Source of the DNA: Mansonella perstans
Taxonomy: Eukaryota > Nematoda > Chromadorea > Rhabditida > Onchocercidae
Assembly: GCA_037074765.1 (NCBI GenBank)
Contig: JBAMDO010000580.1
Span: 310,001-374,000 of the forward strand
Direction of reading: 5' to 3'
DNA: 64,000 nucleotides
Below are positions 1 to 23,000 of the stretch, in pieces (positions within the stretch are counted from its first letter, which is position 1; every line of letters starts with the position of its first letter). Both the position numbers and the translations under genes were made by a program. The notes beneath the pieces were generated by a model that made no database searches, was not told the DNA's origin, and was given only the letters and a program-made list of their open reading frames with translations.

Positions 1-19
1 TTCAAAATAATAGATATAC

Positions 20-9086
<9,067 letters not shown>

Positions 9087-12000
9087 TGCTTTGCTAAAAT
9101 TAAGGAAAATTTATAATGAAATGAGCACGCTTTCGGAGATATGAAAAACACTCGGGTCTTTCGTTCTAAGCTAAAAGCATAAAAGATAAAGCTTGTATCT
9201 TTGTGTTCTCTTCCGAGCTTATATAAAAACAAAATTCAAAGGTTGCCAAATTAAAAGCCGTTGGAAAGATAAGTAGCGAATGATTGACTGAATGTATATC
9301 CGATTCGATCCTTGCAAAATTTTGTGAAAAAACTGGAAGAAAATGCGAAGAGAAGAGCATAAAAATTATTTATTAATATTTGTGCATAAAAAAACTGACC
9401 TTTTTGAGCTGTAAAATATTGTTAGTACTTCTGCACCATACGTTTATTGATATTCAAATTGGTCAAAATAGAAAAACGTTGAATGCTATCAGTCGTATAG
9501 CGCTATTTTTTATTCGTAACTATTTAACTTTCTTCGATTTTCAAAATGAAGAAGTATTGTACGGTTGCTATTACTACTCTAATGGAATCGTCCTTGCTAT
9601 ATTTATCTACTCTGAAATATTATTGTAATTAAGACAAGTTGTAATTACAGCAAAATCATAATTTCGATATCAGACGATAACATATTCGCATAAGTTTAAT
9701 AGCAATATATACAGTAGGTTTACTGAAGCAAACATTCAAAGCAGTCATCCTACCAATGTAATCAAATTACTTTGCTGAAATTACGAAAAGTTTGTGTTGA
9801 AATGCGAACATTAAGATGAAATTAATTGAAGAAAATTTAGAAATACATAAATGTTAAAAATGAATGTTCCCTTTGCCAAAAGCTAAAAACTTAACAGAAC
9901 AACTATTCACTAAATTTTGAGAAACAAAAAAAGAGTGGTAGAGTGCTCGTCACATAAAAAAAAGAAAAGAAACAGCGGCTATAACTTGAAGAAATAGTTA
10001 AAACGAGAGAATGAAAATAAAACATCGAATATGAAAACTTCGTAGAGTCTTAGAAGCCAACTTAAAGTGCTTTTTTTTTGTTATTTAAATTATGGCTAAC
10101 TGAATGTTTGTCATTCAGTATCTGTGCGTGTTTTATCTTTTTAATTCCTCAATAACTTAGTTTTAATGAGATTAAATGATTAAACAGCTCTTTTAACAGA
10201 AGTTTCACTCTTATTAATTTAAATTACTACAATGATTTTCATGAATAATCTAAAAAATTCTGAAAAAGTCAGTCAAATTTTTAGTTACAAATAATGACGT
10301 AATTGCAATATTTTTTGGAAAAAAAGCGGGTGACAGTTATTTCCGATATCTTTTATGGGATCCGAGAAATGCTTGTTATTAAGGAACATGTTTTAATTCT
10401 CAAAGGATTCTTTTGGACATTCGGATTGTATAAGTATTATTTAACTTTTCTATTGTCTATTGATTTCAAAAAAAGAGGACAAAAGTAATAAATAAAAAAA
10501 TTTGTTGTATCACAGGTATCCATCAGAGTTACAAATGCAAGAAATACATACAATGATGATAACCTAATGTAGCGATGATTCAAAATTAATGATTCAGATG
10601 ACAATATTTTAATTGATAAGTCCAATTTGAAAGATCTTTTGAATTGATAATGGAATGTTATTCGATACTATAAACATATTTATATTTTTGTGCTTATAAT
10701 AAAGATGGCATTTTGAAATGAAACTTCAAATTGTTGATTCCTGATGTAAAATAATGTGTATCTTTGGTACATTCAAATACAAATAATAAAATGAATCGTT
10801 CATTTACTTCGATTCCAAATAGCTGTGACATTGACTGGTAGGAAGATGGATTGTATAACAAATGAGAAGGAAATGCTTTACTTGTTTCGTTAAAATCATG
10901 CTATGGTATTCTTCAAAATTGAAATTGTTCTATGATATATGAAACTGGAGATTTCAAAGAAATGAAATTTCTATTTTAGTAGGAATCACGATTATTGTAC
11001 AATTTTTAGAAAAATTCATAGTTTCAAAAATGAAGATGACCATTCAATTCATTTTGAGATTAGGGAGAAAATCTCAACATTTTCATAGATAAATTCAACC
11101 AAAACAAGTGAACAATGAAAATGGGAAAAATCCTGGTACCATCGCTAATGTGTTTTAATAAAAAATAGTTTCACAATAACAGAGAAACAGAAACAAATTC
11201 GAAAACATTTGACTAAACGTTCGAGAAATAGCAATCATAGAGCGCATCTGACCTGATATTTGAGGAAGCTTTTCCCGTAATTAAATTTTTAATGGAGACA
11301 GAGAGAAAGAGAAGAAAGGAAAAAGGAGGAAAAGGCATCTGGCAGAAAGTTTACATGAACTGTTTAAATAACTTATATATATATATCAAAATACTGTCAA
11401 TTAAATGAGTCTCAAAGTGATTACTTGGCTGCTGTTCTGTTCATGTTCAAATTCATGTATTACTCTCTCGTTCGTGTCCTAGGTTAGTGATGATTTGTCC
11501 GAAAGTACTCGAGATATATCTTAATTTACGCACCTTTCAGCTTTGTTGTCTGTGTCTATTGAATTATAAAAAGATAAAAGTGTGTGTTCAAAACATAAAA
11601 TTGAAAGTCTAACTTCTTCTACTTTTCTATCTAAGAGTGTTGAAAAGTTTACACCATTTGATTTATTGCCAGTAATATTTTGCAGTAATTCTACAGATGC
11701 TCATTATTCTCTCGCCTTCTCATCTTTGCTGGAGATTTCTCCCATCCTATTTCGTTTTTATTCTTATTTTAGCCGATATCAGTTACATTTCTGTCTCTCT
11801 CTTCTTTTTGTTGCTATTCTGTTATCACTCTACTAGCATATTTATCATAACAAATAATGCTATCACACTTTTTATCACCACCAACAGCAATTTCCTACCA
11901 GTCATATAATCAAAGCTGCTAATTTACTAAAATTAGTTGACAAAACAATTTGTACTAGTTGTTGTCATCCGTTTAACCGAATTGATAAAACTTCGACTGC

Positions 12001-15000
12001 TGTATAGGTTGTGCCAATTGTTGCTTTACAATTTCCTATAAAATGCATAATTTTTTTAGTGCATATGAAAGACTATACTTATTATTTTAATTCAAATTAG
12101 TTAATTTATATAATACAAATAAGGAAGGTATATCAGGTATATCATCTATGATATTACATAATTTTATAAACTGTGTAAGGCTAATGGATGCTAGAAAATG
12201 CTACGTGTGTTCGCATGCCAACAACTTTACAGTAATACTTTTGCTTGCATATTGTAAAGATTCTTTTGGGGAAGAAATTAGAAATAAATAGTAAAACATC
12301 TGTTTGGCTGATAAGTCTGATAAACAATAACAAAAATTGATAAACATAATAAACATTCTGATAAACATTATTTATGTTAGAGAAATGGGCTTTGATTCAC
12401 CTGTACTTCTAATTCCTGTGCCAATATATGAGTCAAAAACAATTTTTCCATTTAACCTATTTCATTTGTATCTGTAGCGAGTAAGAAAGAACGGTAACTT
12501 TAATCGTACTATTTCAAGAACAACTCAATTAAAACTTTCATTACGGTCCCCCAATATCATCAGAATCAAAATCTGCCGAAAAAATGGTAACGACTCAGTC
12601 AGCTTTTGTAAAGTAAAATAGTTAAATGAATTGTAAGTGGGAAACTGAAAAAAATTCCATACAGGACGAGGCTGATTTGCGTTTATCATATACAGATCAT
12701 CGGCATATCGACCATTTTTCCCTTTGACCTTTTCTCGTTCTACCAAATGCGCATTAGTGCGCTCAAATATTCCAGGATATTTTTATCTCATTCATTATTA
12801 TTATTAATGCAAGTATGGTAATAATGATTACCGTGACTAAAGTAATTATACCGATATGATTGTTATTAACATAAGTGCGATTGATTTCGATGACCAGTTG
12901 CTTAGACACTGAAAATTGGCCGAGATAAATAATTTAAATTAACAGTTAAAAAATATTTTTACGGGAGTTTTTGTCATTATCTCAAATTTCAAGAATTTTT
13001 TAATTTCGAAATTCATGCGCTCTTCATTTCCTTCGTTTCCGGATATACAAGAATTGAAAAAATATAATAAACTTGGACAAAATGAAAAACCTGCGCCGCT
13101 AATAATAGCATTGCTTGCATCATTAAAGTAATATTTTCACTACACTTACTAAAAAATCCACTCATAATTCTAAAGAAGCAAAATGCAATTCCATTCTTTT
13201 CGACAGCCAAGTTTAAAAAAATAGAAAACGAAGCAAAAATAATGTTGTATAAGTAAGCTGAAGTGGGAATATTATTTTGTGGACTATTTTCACAATTAAC
13301 GTACCGCATCAACTTTTTTACATCAATTCTGCACCTGCAGCCCTCGAAATAATTGCATTCGACGCTATTCGCTCTTTCTCTGAGAAAAAGTAAATCAAAA
13401 GCTTCCTAATAAGTCATAATGTGATACAGTAACAAAACAGTGAGTGCAGATCGATTTGGAATGAAAGGAAAAATTGAAAATTTCCAAATCTAACGAATTT
13501 CAAAAAAAATCGAAATAAAAGAAAAATTAATGTTTTAGCAAGGCAAATGATGTGGACAAGACTGAAATGACTGAGCCAGAGATTTCATCCCATTTTTTGC
13601 TGGAAAAGAACAAGAAAATAGCAGGAGAATGCAGAAAATTAAACAAATTTTATCCTCACCTTAATATCAAAAATTGCTTAGGTATAATTAATAGTCTTGG
13701 GCTTATCTCGAAGATTCTACCAACCCTACCAACCAAAAGTCACAATCATTCCTATTCTAATTTGCTTGCACATTAAAATATATGTTTTAGTGCATTTAAA
13801 ATAGGCAAAAAAATATGCCGTCCCTGACCATAGTTCCTTTTTGAAATCACTTCCTTAACCCTGCTTTAAACAAGCTTGAAATTAAACTTAATTCAAAACA
13901 TGGCATTATATAATTTGCGTCGAAATTTCGACTTATATTTCTATATATATATAACTTTTTAATCTTGTTTCTGGATGTTAAACAGACTTTATCAGGCGTA
14001 GCAAGAAGTCTGTTTACTTTGACTAATTGGCATTTACAAATTTCAGACTTTCCGAAACATACTGCTCTGCATAATTTTCAAGGCTATAATTTCTGAGTGC
14101 TGAATGATTATTTTTTAGTTGTTCTCATTGGATCGAAATTTCCCATTTGCATAAGGACTAAAATAATTTTCTTTCTAAAAATATGCAAAAAATATTTGGC
14201 GTATTCAGTAGATTTGAGCTAAAACTTCATCAGAGTTGTAAGTTGAATTAATAGTAAAAGTTAGCGTATTTGAAATAGAATGTAAAAAAGAATTAAAATA
14301 AATTGATGTTATGATGGTAAATCAAAAATAAATGGAAAAAAGCGTGTCGATATTTTGAATAGTGTTAGGACAGAAGAAAGAAAGATAGCACAGAGCTAAG
14401 ATGGTAGTGGCACCCTTTATTAGCAAGGATAATATTATAATTGAATCAGGACATCTTCTCTTTCTCGTGCATTATATTGAATTGTTGCTGCAGCTCGTAA
14501 TCATCATTTCTTTCATTCTTTTACTCAGACAGATTATCAGCAATTGTCTGTATTGTTTCCTGAATTGACCTCATCCTTGCAAAATTCCTGCTTTGCGAGA
14601 AGGTCAAATAAAAGAACAGAATATTAGCGATGCGGTATCTTTAAAATTTGTGATGCAAAACATCAGAAATTACTGTAATGATAAAAATATGCAGTAATTT
14701 CCAAATCTTTTATGAAAATATAGCAAGCAAGATAAAATTGAAAGAAATGCTCAAATTCAATGAAATAAAGGAAAATATTACTGTAAGCGGACTAATATAA
14801 TAATTAATCATCGATATTTCAAATCCAACAATTTCATGACTTTTTTTGATTTAATAGTCATATAGAATATTAGTTAAAAAAAAAAAAAAAAAAAGATCCA
14901 TCAAAAAAAATTTTTTTTTGGGAAAACAAGAAATAAAGGCTAAGTCATTAACGAAAGGGTATCTTAAAGCTTATGGATTGAGATTACTGCTATCTAACAG

Positions 15001-18000
15001 TGTTAAATAACCTCAATTAATTGGATATTATGTCATCTCGATTGTCATTGGTCATTCGTGGCATCAAATGAAATTGTTAAATTAAAAACTTTTTTAAAGA
15101 AGCTTACTGAAAGAAAGATGAGATGAACTGCGAAGTATTAAATAAAACGAAACAAACTTTAGTGAGCTTTCCATGATCGGCAGACATAATAATGTCATCA
15201 TCTGAATTGCTTGTCAGATTTTAAAGAATATGATAGAAGGCGGGCTTCACTTTTCTCATTTCTTTATATCTCACATTCATTCCTCTAATTCACTGAATTT
15301 ATTGATAACAATACATGTTCTCATGTTGATGAACAATACTGAAATTATTTGAAACATTTAGTCTTCCATTTGTCTATCGCACACAAACAGACAGGCAGGA
15401 TTTGAGCAATGCATTGTTTCATGAAACGAAAGTTTCAATGAATGAGCAATGAATTAAATGAGAAATATACCCTATGGTATAGATATAGACTAAACCTTAC
15501 AAAAATGTATCATGCATTGAAAATATAAATCTCAATATCTTAAATAATATTTTTCCACTAAGCTAAAATTTGTTATTTTTATTTAAAAAAAATTACCAAC
15601 AATCGTTATTACTAAAAATTAAACAAGAAAAAATGTTGAAATATCAAATGATAGCTTTTAAGAGTATTTTTAGGAATGTAAAATAAAAGGATCAGATTAA
15701 TTGCCAATTAGTATGAAAGTTGCAAATTCAGAAGATGAATAACTTTTTTTCACAAATAAATTATAATTAATTGAAGGAATGTTTGGGAAGATTCAAAGAT
15801 TTGTACGCATATTCTCTTTTTCAAATTACTCAACTTTATACAAAATAATCTCGGCGAAATTATTTTGGAAAAGCTTTGGAAAAGCTCGGAGAAAGAATTT
15901 ATTCGTTGCTTCAAAAAAAGCTGACATTTTTTGACAATGCCATTGGTTGCGCTAAACTTTCCCATTTAACTGACAATCCTTTTTTCAAGCAATTGTGGAA
16001 TGCTCGAAGAGATTTGAAAATGATGTTGTCACTGCAAATTCAGAAGCAACAGAAATTTTGAAGAACTGATGGAAACTTCAAGTCTGAATTTCATCAAACC
16101 AAGGAAAAAGTACTGAAAGCAGTTTTTTCCTCATCGGAGTATTCAGAATATTTTGTGGTAATTCATTAGGTTAATTAATTGCTTTATTAGTCGGATGTTC
16201 GATTATATCTAACTGAGCAATATATTTTAATGTTTTAGATGCTAGTCGAATCAAAAGTATAAGTACAATTTAGGCCCTATTATATCTCTCCTAAAGCAAT
16301 TGCATATGCTTTTTCGTGTCATTTTTATCGCTTTGCACTTTTGTTAAAAAATGTTTTTCTTAAGAATTTTTTGCTGATTTTAATTCTTCGCATCTTTTGA
16401 AATAGCAAAACTACCATTTGACACTAAGCAAATATAGTTTCCACTTCATTCTACTTCGGTCTCAATAATAATAGTACTGAGCCACAGGTACTGCGGTTTT
16501 CAATTTTGATATAAATTGACAGAAAAGTAAGTTTTATTGTCTGGGAAATTTTTATTTGGTAGAAAATAGAATTCAGAAAAAGGGTCTGAACCTCGAATTT
16601 CTAATTCAAAAGCAAAAAATAACCTATTCACAAATGAAAAAGCTCCATTGTTTGGTTTTAAAAAAAGCAGCGATGTAAGATGATGAATGATTGGTCCGTC
16701 GTAGAATTGTAAAAATAGTTCGCTTATTGTATTTTGTTATTTTATCACTAAAGAATTAGCATTGCTTTCAATAATCACAAATTAAAACAGAAGGAAATGT
16801 TTGCATGATGGTACTGATTACCCAGTTAGTTTGTCAAATACAGTTCTGAAAGGCAAGTGAATATTTTAGTAAAAAAAAGAATTGAGCATGAAAATTCCAT
16901 TCAATAACTTGAATCAAAATATATAGATCGACATTTTGCTTCTTATCAAATACTTTGATTAATTCATTTTTTAATCGTTTTAAGTCTCTTTCAAGTCTAC
17001 TTATGATAGCAATGTTGCAAAGAAATAATATGTCTGGCCAGGAAAATTTGTTTCAATCTTTTAAAGCAAATATTAAAAATCGATATTTGATTTGCACACT
17101 TTAAAATTTGCTGGGAATATGAAGCATAGTGTAGCTTTAAGAAATTACAAGTTGGCAAAACTTTAGAACTAGAGACAACGCTAGTTGTCATTTGTCATGC
17201 ATAGCTACTGATATAACTGCAACTTTTCATGACAAGAGCAATAATTTTGATTTGATTCCACTGTTAATTTTAAAGAAGTTAAACAGAAGCAAAAGATTAG
17301 GTGAAGTTGAAATTCCAACCTAACACAAATTCTTAACTCTGATCCTTAAATTGAAAATGCTGTTGATTTGAAAAGGAGCTAACTGATTTCCATAATGATC
17401 TATTCGATGAGTAAATAACAATTGCTATCGAGGAAAGAATCATTTGGACCTCTGATATACTTTAAAATGTCGTGATGATTGCAAGGAAATCTCTGAGGCC
17501 TCCTAGATGACGGATAGATTAACAAACTATCAGTTATCAGTTGTAATCCTAACATTATTAACTGTAACTTTCATACTAGTTTTGAGAAATTATGGAACAA
17601 AGAAAGTTTCACTTTCTAAACTAAGGTGTTAGTGGACCAAAATGTTAGAAATTGATGAAGGAAAGATTAACAAAGATTTTTATATTTCATTTAAAATATT
17701 TATGGATTTTTGCTTCATAATGAATAATACAACTTATTTCATAAATGTTTCTGATTAGCGTATATCTTTGTAATTAATGTAACTCTTAAAAAAAAAATCT
17801 TGTTATGGCTCCAGTGAGTAATTTTCTCTTCTTTTAGTCTTTCAATATCTTAATTTCATAACTGAAAATAATTTTTAAAAAAATTTGTCAGAAGATCAAT
17901 ACACACAACTGTATTGTTGCCTATGCTTCGTCACTATCAGCTATTTGTTTCAATGCATTCATCTATTTTTTTACAATATATTATTTTTACGTAATTGATC

Positions 18001-19136
18001 ATTCTATGAATGTTAAGAATTTTGAACCTCTTTTCCGCTCGTCTATCTTCATTTCTTTAATGAGAATCAAGTTTAATGCTGTTAAAGGTCATCATCATAC
18101 ATGTAAAACTTTTTCTTATAAACTACCGAGTGATTATCCCTGATTTACTTTTATTACAAACTTGTTCTGCTCGTCGTTATTTCGAATAATTTTTCTACAT
18201 CTCATCATTTTAAATAATTCCCACAGTTTGGCCTTATCTGAAAATTTCTCATTTCTTCCCACTCTATCAGTCAATCAATCATCTAAAACAAGTCGATGAC
18301 ACGAATGGTTAGTCTGTCGACAAGGTTTGTTCATTATCAAAATGAAATCTTCGATTGACGGGAAGGGTGCATACGGTGCATACGGTGCAGACCGAATGGT
18401 GAAAACCAATGCTAACTCTATAAGCCCCCTTCTTTGGGTTTTTATTCACTTATTTATTTTTTTTTTTTAACTGAAAAATTAATGTTAGAAGTAAATGGAA
18501 CTACAGAAGGAAAGGAAAACAAAAATATGACTTAACAATGGAACACTCAGAATGATACCATGCTACAGAAAACTGAACAATGGATCAAACCTGTATCATC
18601 TTTGCCTTTATTCTTCCTGAATCATCAAATTTGTAACAGTTTAGTGTTCCAATTTCATCAAAATAGCGATTTTTCCTCTTTTAGACTTCTGCGCTTCATT
18701 TCTGAAGTCCGTAGAAGTTCGTAAATTATGAAATGCTTCGGAACGACAATGGAGATCATTTTAAAAATTTGACAAAGTGTAAAATTGATGAAATTTGATA
18801 AAAGAAGGAATACAAAAACTTTTTACTATCAACAATAATGAAAAAAGGCAAAAAATTTTCTATATGAAACTTTATCGAAAAAAACGAAGCTATATTTTTG
18901 AGCTCAATATCAGTCCTCTTATTCAAAATCTCTTCACTTACCTGGTTATTTTCAGCCCTCCTCAAATTTTACAAGACATATCTAAGAATGAATTTGAAAT
19001 GACGATCGTGAATAAACGATTGGCAAAAAACTTCATTATTTAATTTTAAAAGATGAATGAAAGATTAATGAAAACATTACTGATTGTGTGCTAATGGTAA
19101 AATAAAGCTGTTACTGATACTGCTTAGGCGATGATG

Positions 19137-19265
19137 TAAATATTATAACTAATGGATATTATAACTAATGTCATGATATGGATATTATAACTAATGTCAC
19201 TGTATGGATATTATAACTAATGATATTATATTATAACTAATCTAATGGATACTATAACTAATGTC
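19137..19265. repeat. Degenerate AT-rich minisatellite (GGATATTATAACTAATGTCA unit)
   Basis: The block TATTATAACTAATG recurs about six times with linkers of unequal length (variants end in GTCATGATAT or GTCACTGTAT). The unit length varies from about 20 to 31 bases, so this is a decayed tandem array. It overlaps no coding evidence. Confidence 0.8.
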
Positions 19266-19977
19266 ACCGCCTCAACAGGTCATTTTGAGTCTTAGTTTTA
19301 GATATTCCTTTATACCACGAATTGGTATTCTTTTTTTAAAGTCTGGAATAGCTTTACCTGGATCTAATGTTTAATATCATACTTTTTATGAACTGGAAAA
19401 GTCAGCTAGCGAGAAAACAAGAAAAAAAATGAAATTTTAATCGAAATATTTATTTTTTTCTTTGCTATCTGCCTGTTTTCTTTCTTTTCTTCTTCTAATG
19501 ATATCATTTATTAGATTTTCTATACTACTGACAAGAATGTTCTAAAAGGATGCTAAGAAGCATATCAAAATAGTTGTTGAACAGTGCTGTTATCATTTTA
19601 TCACACTATCTTGCACAGGAATTTCATATTTCGTATTTCAGTTTACTCTAAGCTTCTTCATAGCACCGATATCTGAAGAATAATTAATGAAAGTTCCAAT
19701 AAAATGAATCACTAGATGGATATGAGGCTTCTTGTACAAGATAAAACTAAAAGAATTTTTTAATCGATCAATTTATTGGTGATAACTAATGTGTAAACTA
19801 GTGAATCATTGATATGTACCATCAATACATCTTGTGGGATATGAATGTTCGCTATGCAATGTCCTATCGATGGAGATTGAATGTCAGCGACAGCATTATT
19901 GCCACATCAGTTAGTCAAAGTATCGCACTTAAAAACACAATTCTGTCATTGGTGGGATTTGAAAATCGCCTTTCACG

Positions 19978-20090
19978 TTGTGCGGGAACAATCAGGAAAG
20001 GACAAGAATCGTATCTATTTAACAGTAAGACATTTGTGCGGGAACAATCAGGAAAGGACGAGAATCATATCTATTTAACTGTAAGGCATC
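19978..20090. repeat. Two-copy tandem duplication, period 56 bp
   Basis: TGCGGGAACAATCAGGAAAG begins near 19981 and again near 20037, and both copies continue into GAATC-TATCTATTTAAC-GTAAG with a few substitutions. The duplication lies inside a 135-codon plus-strand frame that I do not accept as a gene: 56 is not a multiple of three, so the two copies are read in different frames. Confidence 0.8.
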
Positions 20091-23000
20091 ATGATAAGGA
20101 CATAAAAACTGATGGTAATAATAAGAAATCAACAATGATTTTAAAAATTTCAAAATTTCAAGACATGATACTTTTTGCGTCATTAAATCGAAAACAAAAG
20201 AAGGGTTCTAGAAACAAATAAGATTGTTTGAGATGATTAAGTGTGAATAAAACATATGGTAAGATGAAATGTAAGAATTTTCTTGAAACGGAATTCTCTC
20301 AAATCTTGTAAAAAATTTTTTTGAGCTAATATAATTAAGTTGTAATAAGACAAAAAGATCAAGCTATGGGATTAGGTAGCAGAGGTGAAACTTCTTTCTC
20401 GAATATTTTTTGGTCAACTGTTCATGTATATGGATTGAACAATGTGAAAGAAAGCAAAGACACGAAGCAGATTAAATTAGCCAGCAGAATTTTGGAAAAA
20501 AATTTTGAGTGAGGCAAGGCAGTTGAATAATGCAACGATGGAGAAGCTAAATAAAGATTTTGATAGTAACCGTCTTTTGAAAGAAACACAGACAAGTATC
20601 GAATTAGAACGAGATAGAAAAGAAACAAAAAAAAGTGGCTTAAGAACAGTGGAGAAAATGTTTTTTATGCAGATTAGTTTCCTTTCTTGATTGGTAATCG
20701 GTAATGCAAGAGTAGTAGAAGATCATATCAATTTCCTATTCTTGAAATAGCTGATTCATGAAGAACGGATTTATTAGGTTGCAACGAGACATTTATACAG
20801 CAAGAAAATATTGTCTTCTGACTGTATTCTAATTGAAATGGAAAAAAATAATTGAAACACATTTGATACTGCTGTCGTATGCTTGCACGATATTCTGACA
20901 TAAGCTTCTATAACTGGATCATTAAATCGGATTAAATATTTCATTCCTTAAGTATAAATTTAAATGGACTAAATTTAAGTTGGATAGCTGAGTTATTTAA
21001 GATTACTGCAAGACGAGAAGCAGATATTAGTTAAAATTAAAGAACAGTAGAAATGAATTATCGGAAATGGATCCCATTCGTTTCGAATAATTACTGGTTG
21101 AAGAACAATTCAAAGCAGTGAGGATAAATTATGGTGCAACAATCGTAGAAGAGCTCTCATATCGTAAGCTTCACCTAAGAATATAATGTGTATTTTACGT
21201 TTTTCTTCCACTCATTGCTTCTTTCATCATAAACAATTCGTGATACATTTTATTAATTCGCAATGAATTTTTCGCTTAACTACTGGAAGGATTTTGTTAT
21301 TTCGCTTAATCAGAACTAGCTTATTTAAATTTGTTCATAGAAAACACATTTATTGGATAAAAGTGATTGGGATAGAGTAATTCATTACAGAAATCAAAGT
21401 TTTATTAAATATAAAATTTAAAAATTACAACTAAGAGAAATATCAGATCTTTAAATCTAGTGCAATTTCATGCGCTTTAAATTTTCTGCGAATTTTGATT
21501 TTATTGATGTGACAAGTGCTGTCATAATTTTTCCTTTCTTTTAGCTTTGCAATTATCAATACAGTCATTTGACATGATTAATTCAACTGCAGCTGCATGA
21601 TTTTCGAAATTCTATAATGAATGCTCTTCAATTCAACATCGTTAACAAATATTACATTCATTTACATTGATAAATATTCAATAGAAGAAAAATCCTTGTA
21701 TTCATAGTTGAACAACCAACTTTATCTGACCATAATATCACTGCAAAGTTACGACAAATACAATGATGGAAGCAAATTCTAAGCCACTGCAAATTTTCAA
21801 AATAGAAAGTGCCCAAAAGTTGAGCAAAAATTAATGGCAAAGATAAAAATACGTAAAACCAATTTAAATAAATGAATTTCAAAAGAAATTTATCCATTTC
21901 CTGGAGCGATGGAAATCGATAACTGACGCACAGTGGAGAATGCATGCCTCCAATTGCAGTTACTTTTTGTTTCTTATTGGATTTCATTCCAATTTTAAAT
22001 AGAATAAATGAGCCAATAATAATTAATTGAGAAAGAAAAAATGCAAAAACATGCTTCTCTAAAGCGATTTTTTGACATTTTTTGTACAATTATGGAAACA
22101 GTGGTTTAAAAAATGCCGAAAAATATGAATTGCCTTCGCTTAAAGCGCAAATGGCTTGTTGCTCATAAGAGAACGAAAACGAATTTCATGGAAAATTGCT
22201 TTAAATTATTGATTCACTTTAAAGTACTGAAAAAGGATAATGTTGCCATAATCGACGAGTAGCAATATCAAGCATTTTTTGATAAATATTGATAAGAATT
22301 AAAATGTCAGTTAGCTAGGACAACGTAGAAAAGTGATATGAGTGCATGTATGAGCATATTTTCTAGAATGCAAAAAAACTGGGGAATCATTTGCTGGATA
22401 ATTTTTATAAGCTCATCAATATGCTTAGCTTTAAATTTTATTATTTTTGAACAATAGAATATTGTAAACATTTCTTAAACTTCACTTAAGCCCAATAAGA
22501 AATATTTATCACAAAAGTTGTAGTGCTTGGGAGCAAAATTTTTTCGCTTGATGACTTCACATTACTGTTTGATGATGAAAGATGACAACATATTCCATCA
22601 AAAAGATCAGTATTCAGTGAAGCTATCATAATCAAGAAATCATTTTCTGAGCCAAAGTGACCAGTATAATTCCAAACAAAAGAGAAGAAAGACAAGCAAA
22701 ATTAAACCGAAGTATTGGTATGAAAATAAATTTTGATATATTTGTTAGGAGAAATGAGAGAAATTTATAAAACTGTAAATTGTGTTTATAATAAAATTGT
22801 TTATTGAAATGCCTGTTCTAGACTCCTCTGTATCATTATCAGACAACTTTTTTTCAGCTTTGCTTTTTCAGCAATTTAAACAAATGAATTGACTGCAACC
22901 AATTTATCCGCCTGTTGTTTTTTGACACTTTTTTTGAATTTGTAATAAGAGAAAGTTAATAAACTACTGTAATAATACTTGATTAAACTTTAATTCCATT

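Noticed and set aside
13013..13312. 99-codon minus-strand frame with hydrophobic segments
   Set aside because: No splice-consistent neighbours, no recognised motif, and T-rich antisense DNA readily yields Phe/Leu/Ile-rich frames.
19814..20221. 135-codon plus-strand frame
   Set aside because: It runs through a 56-bp tandem duplication that shifts frame between copies, has no domain, no splice partners and an unremarkable composition.
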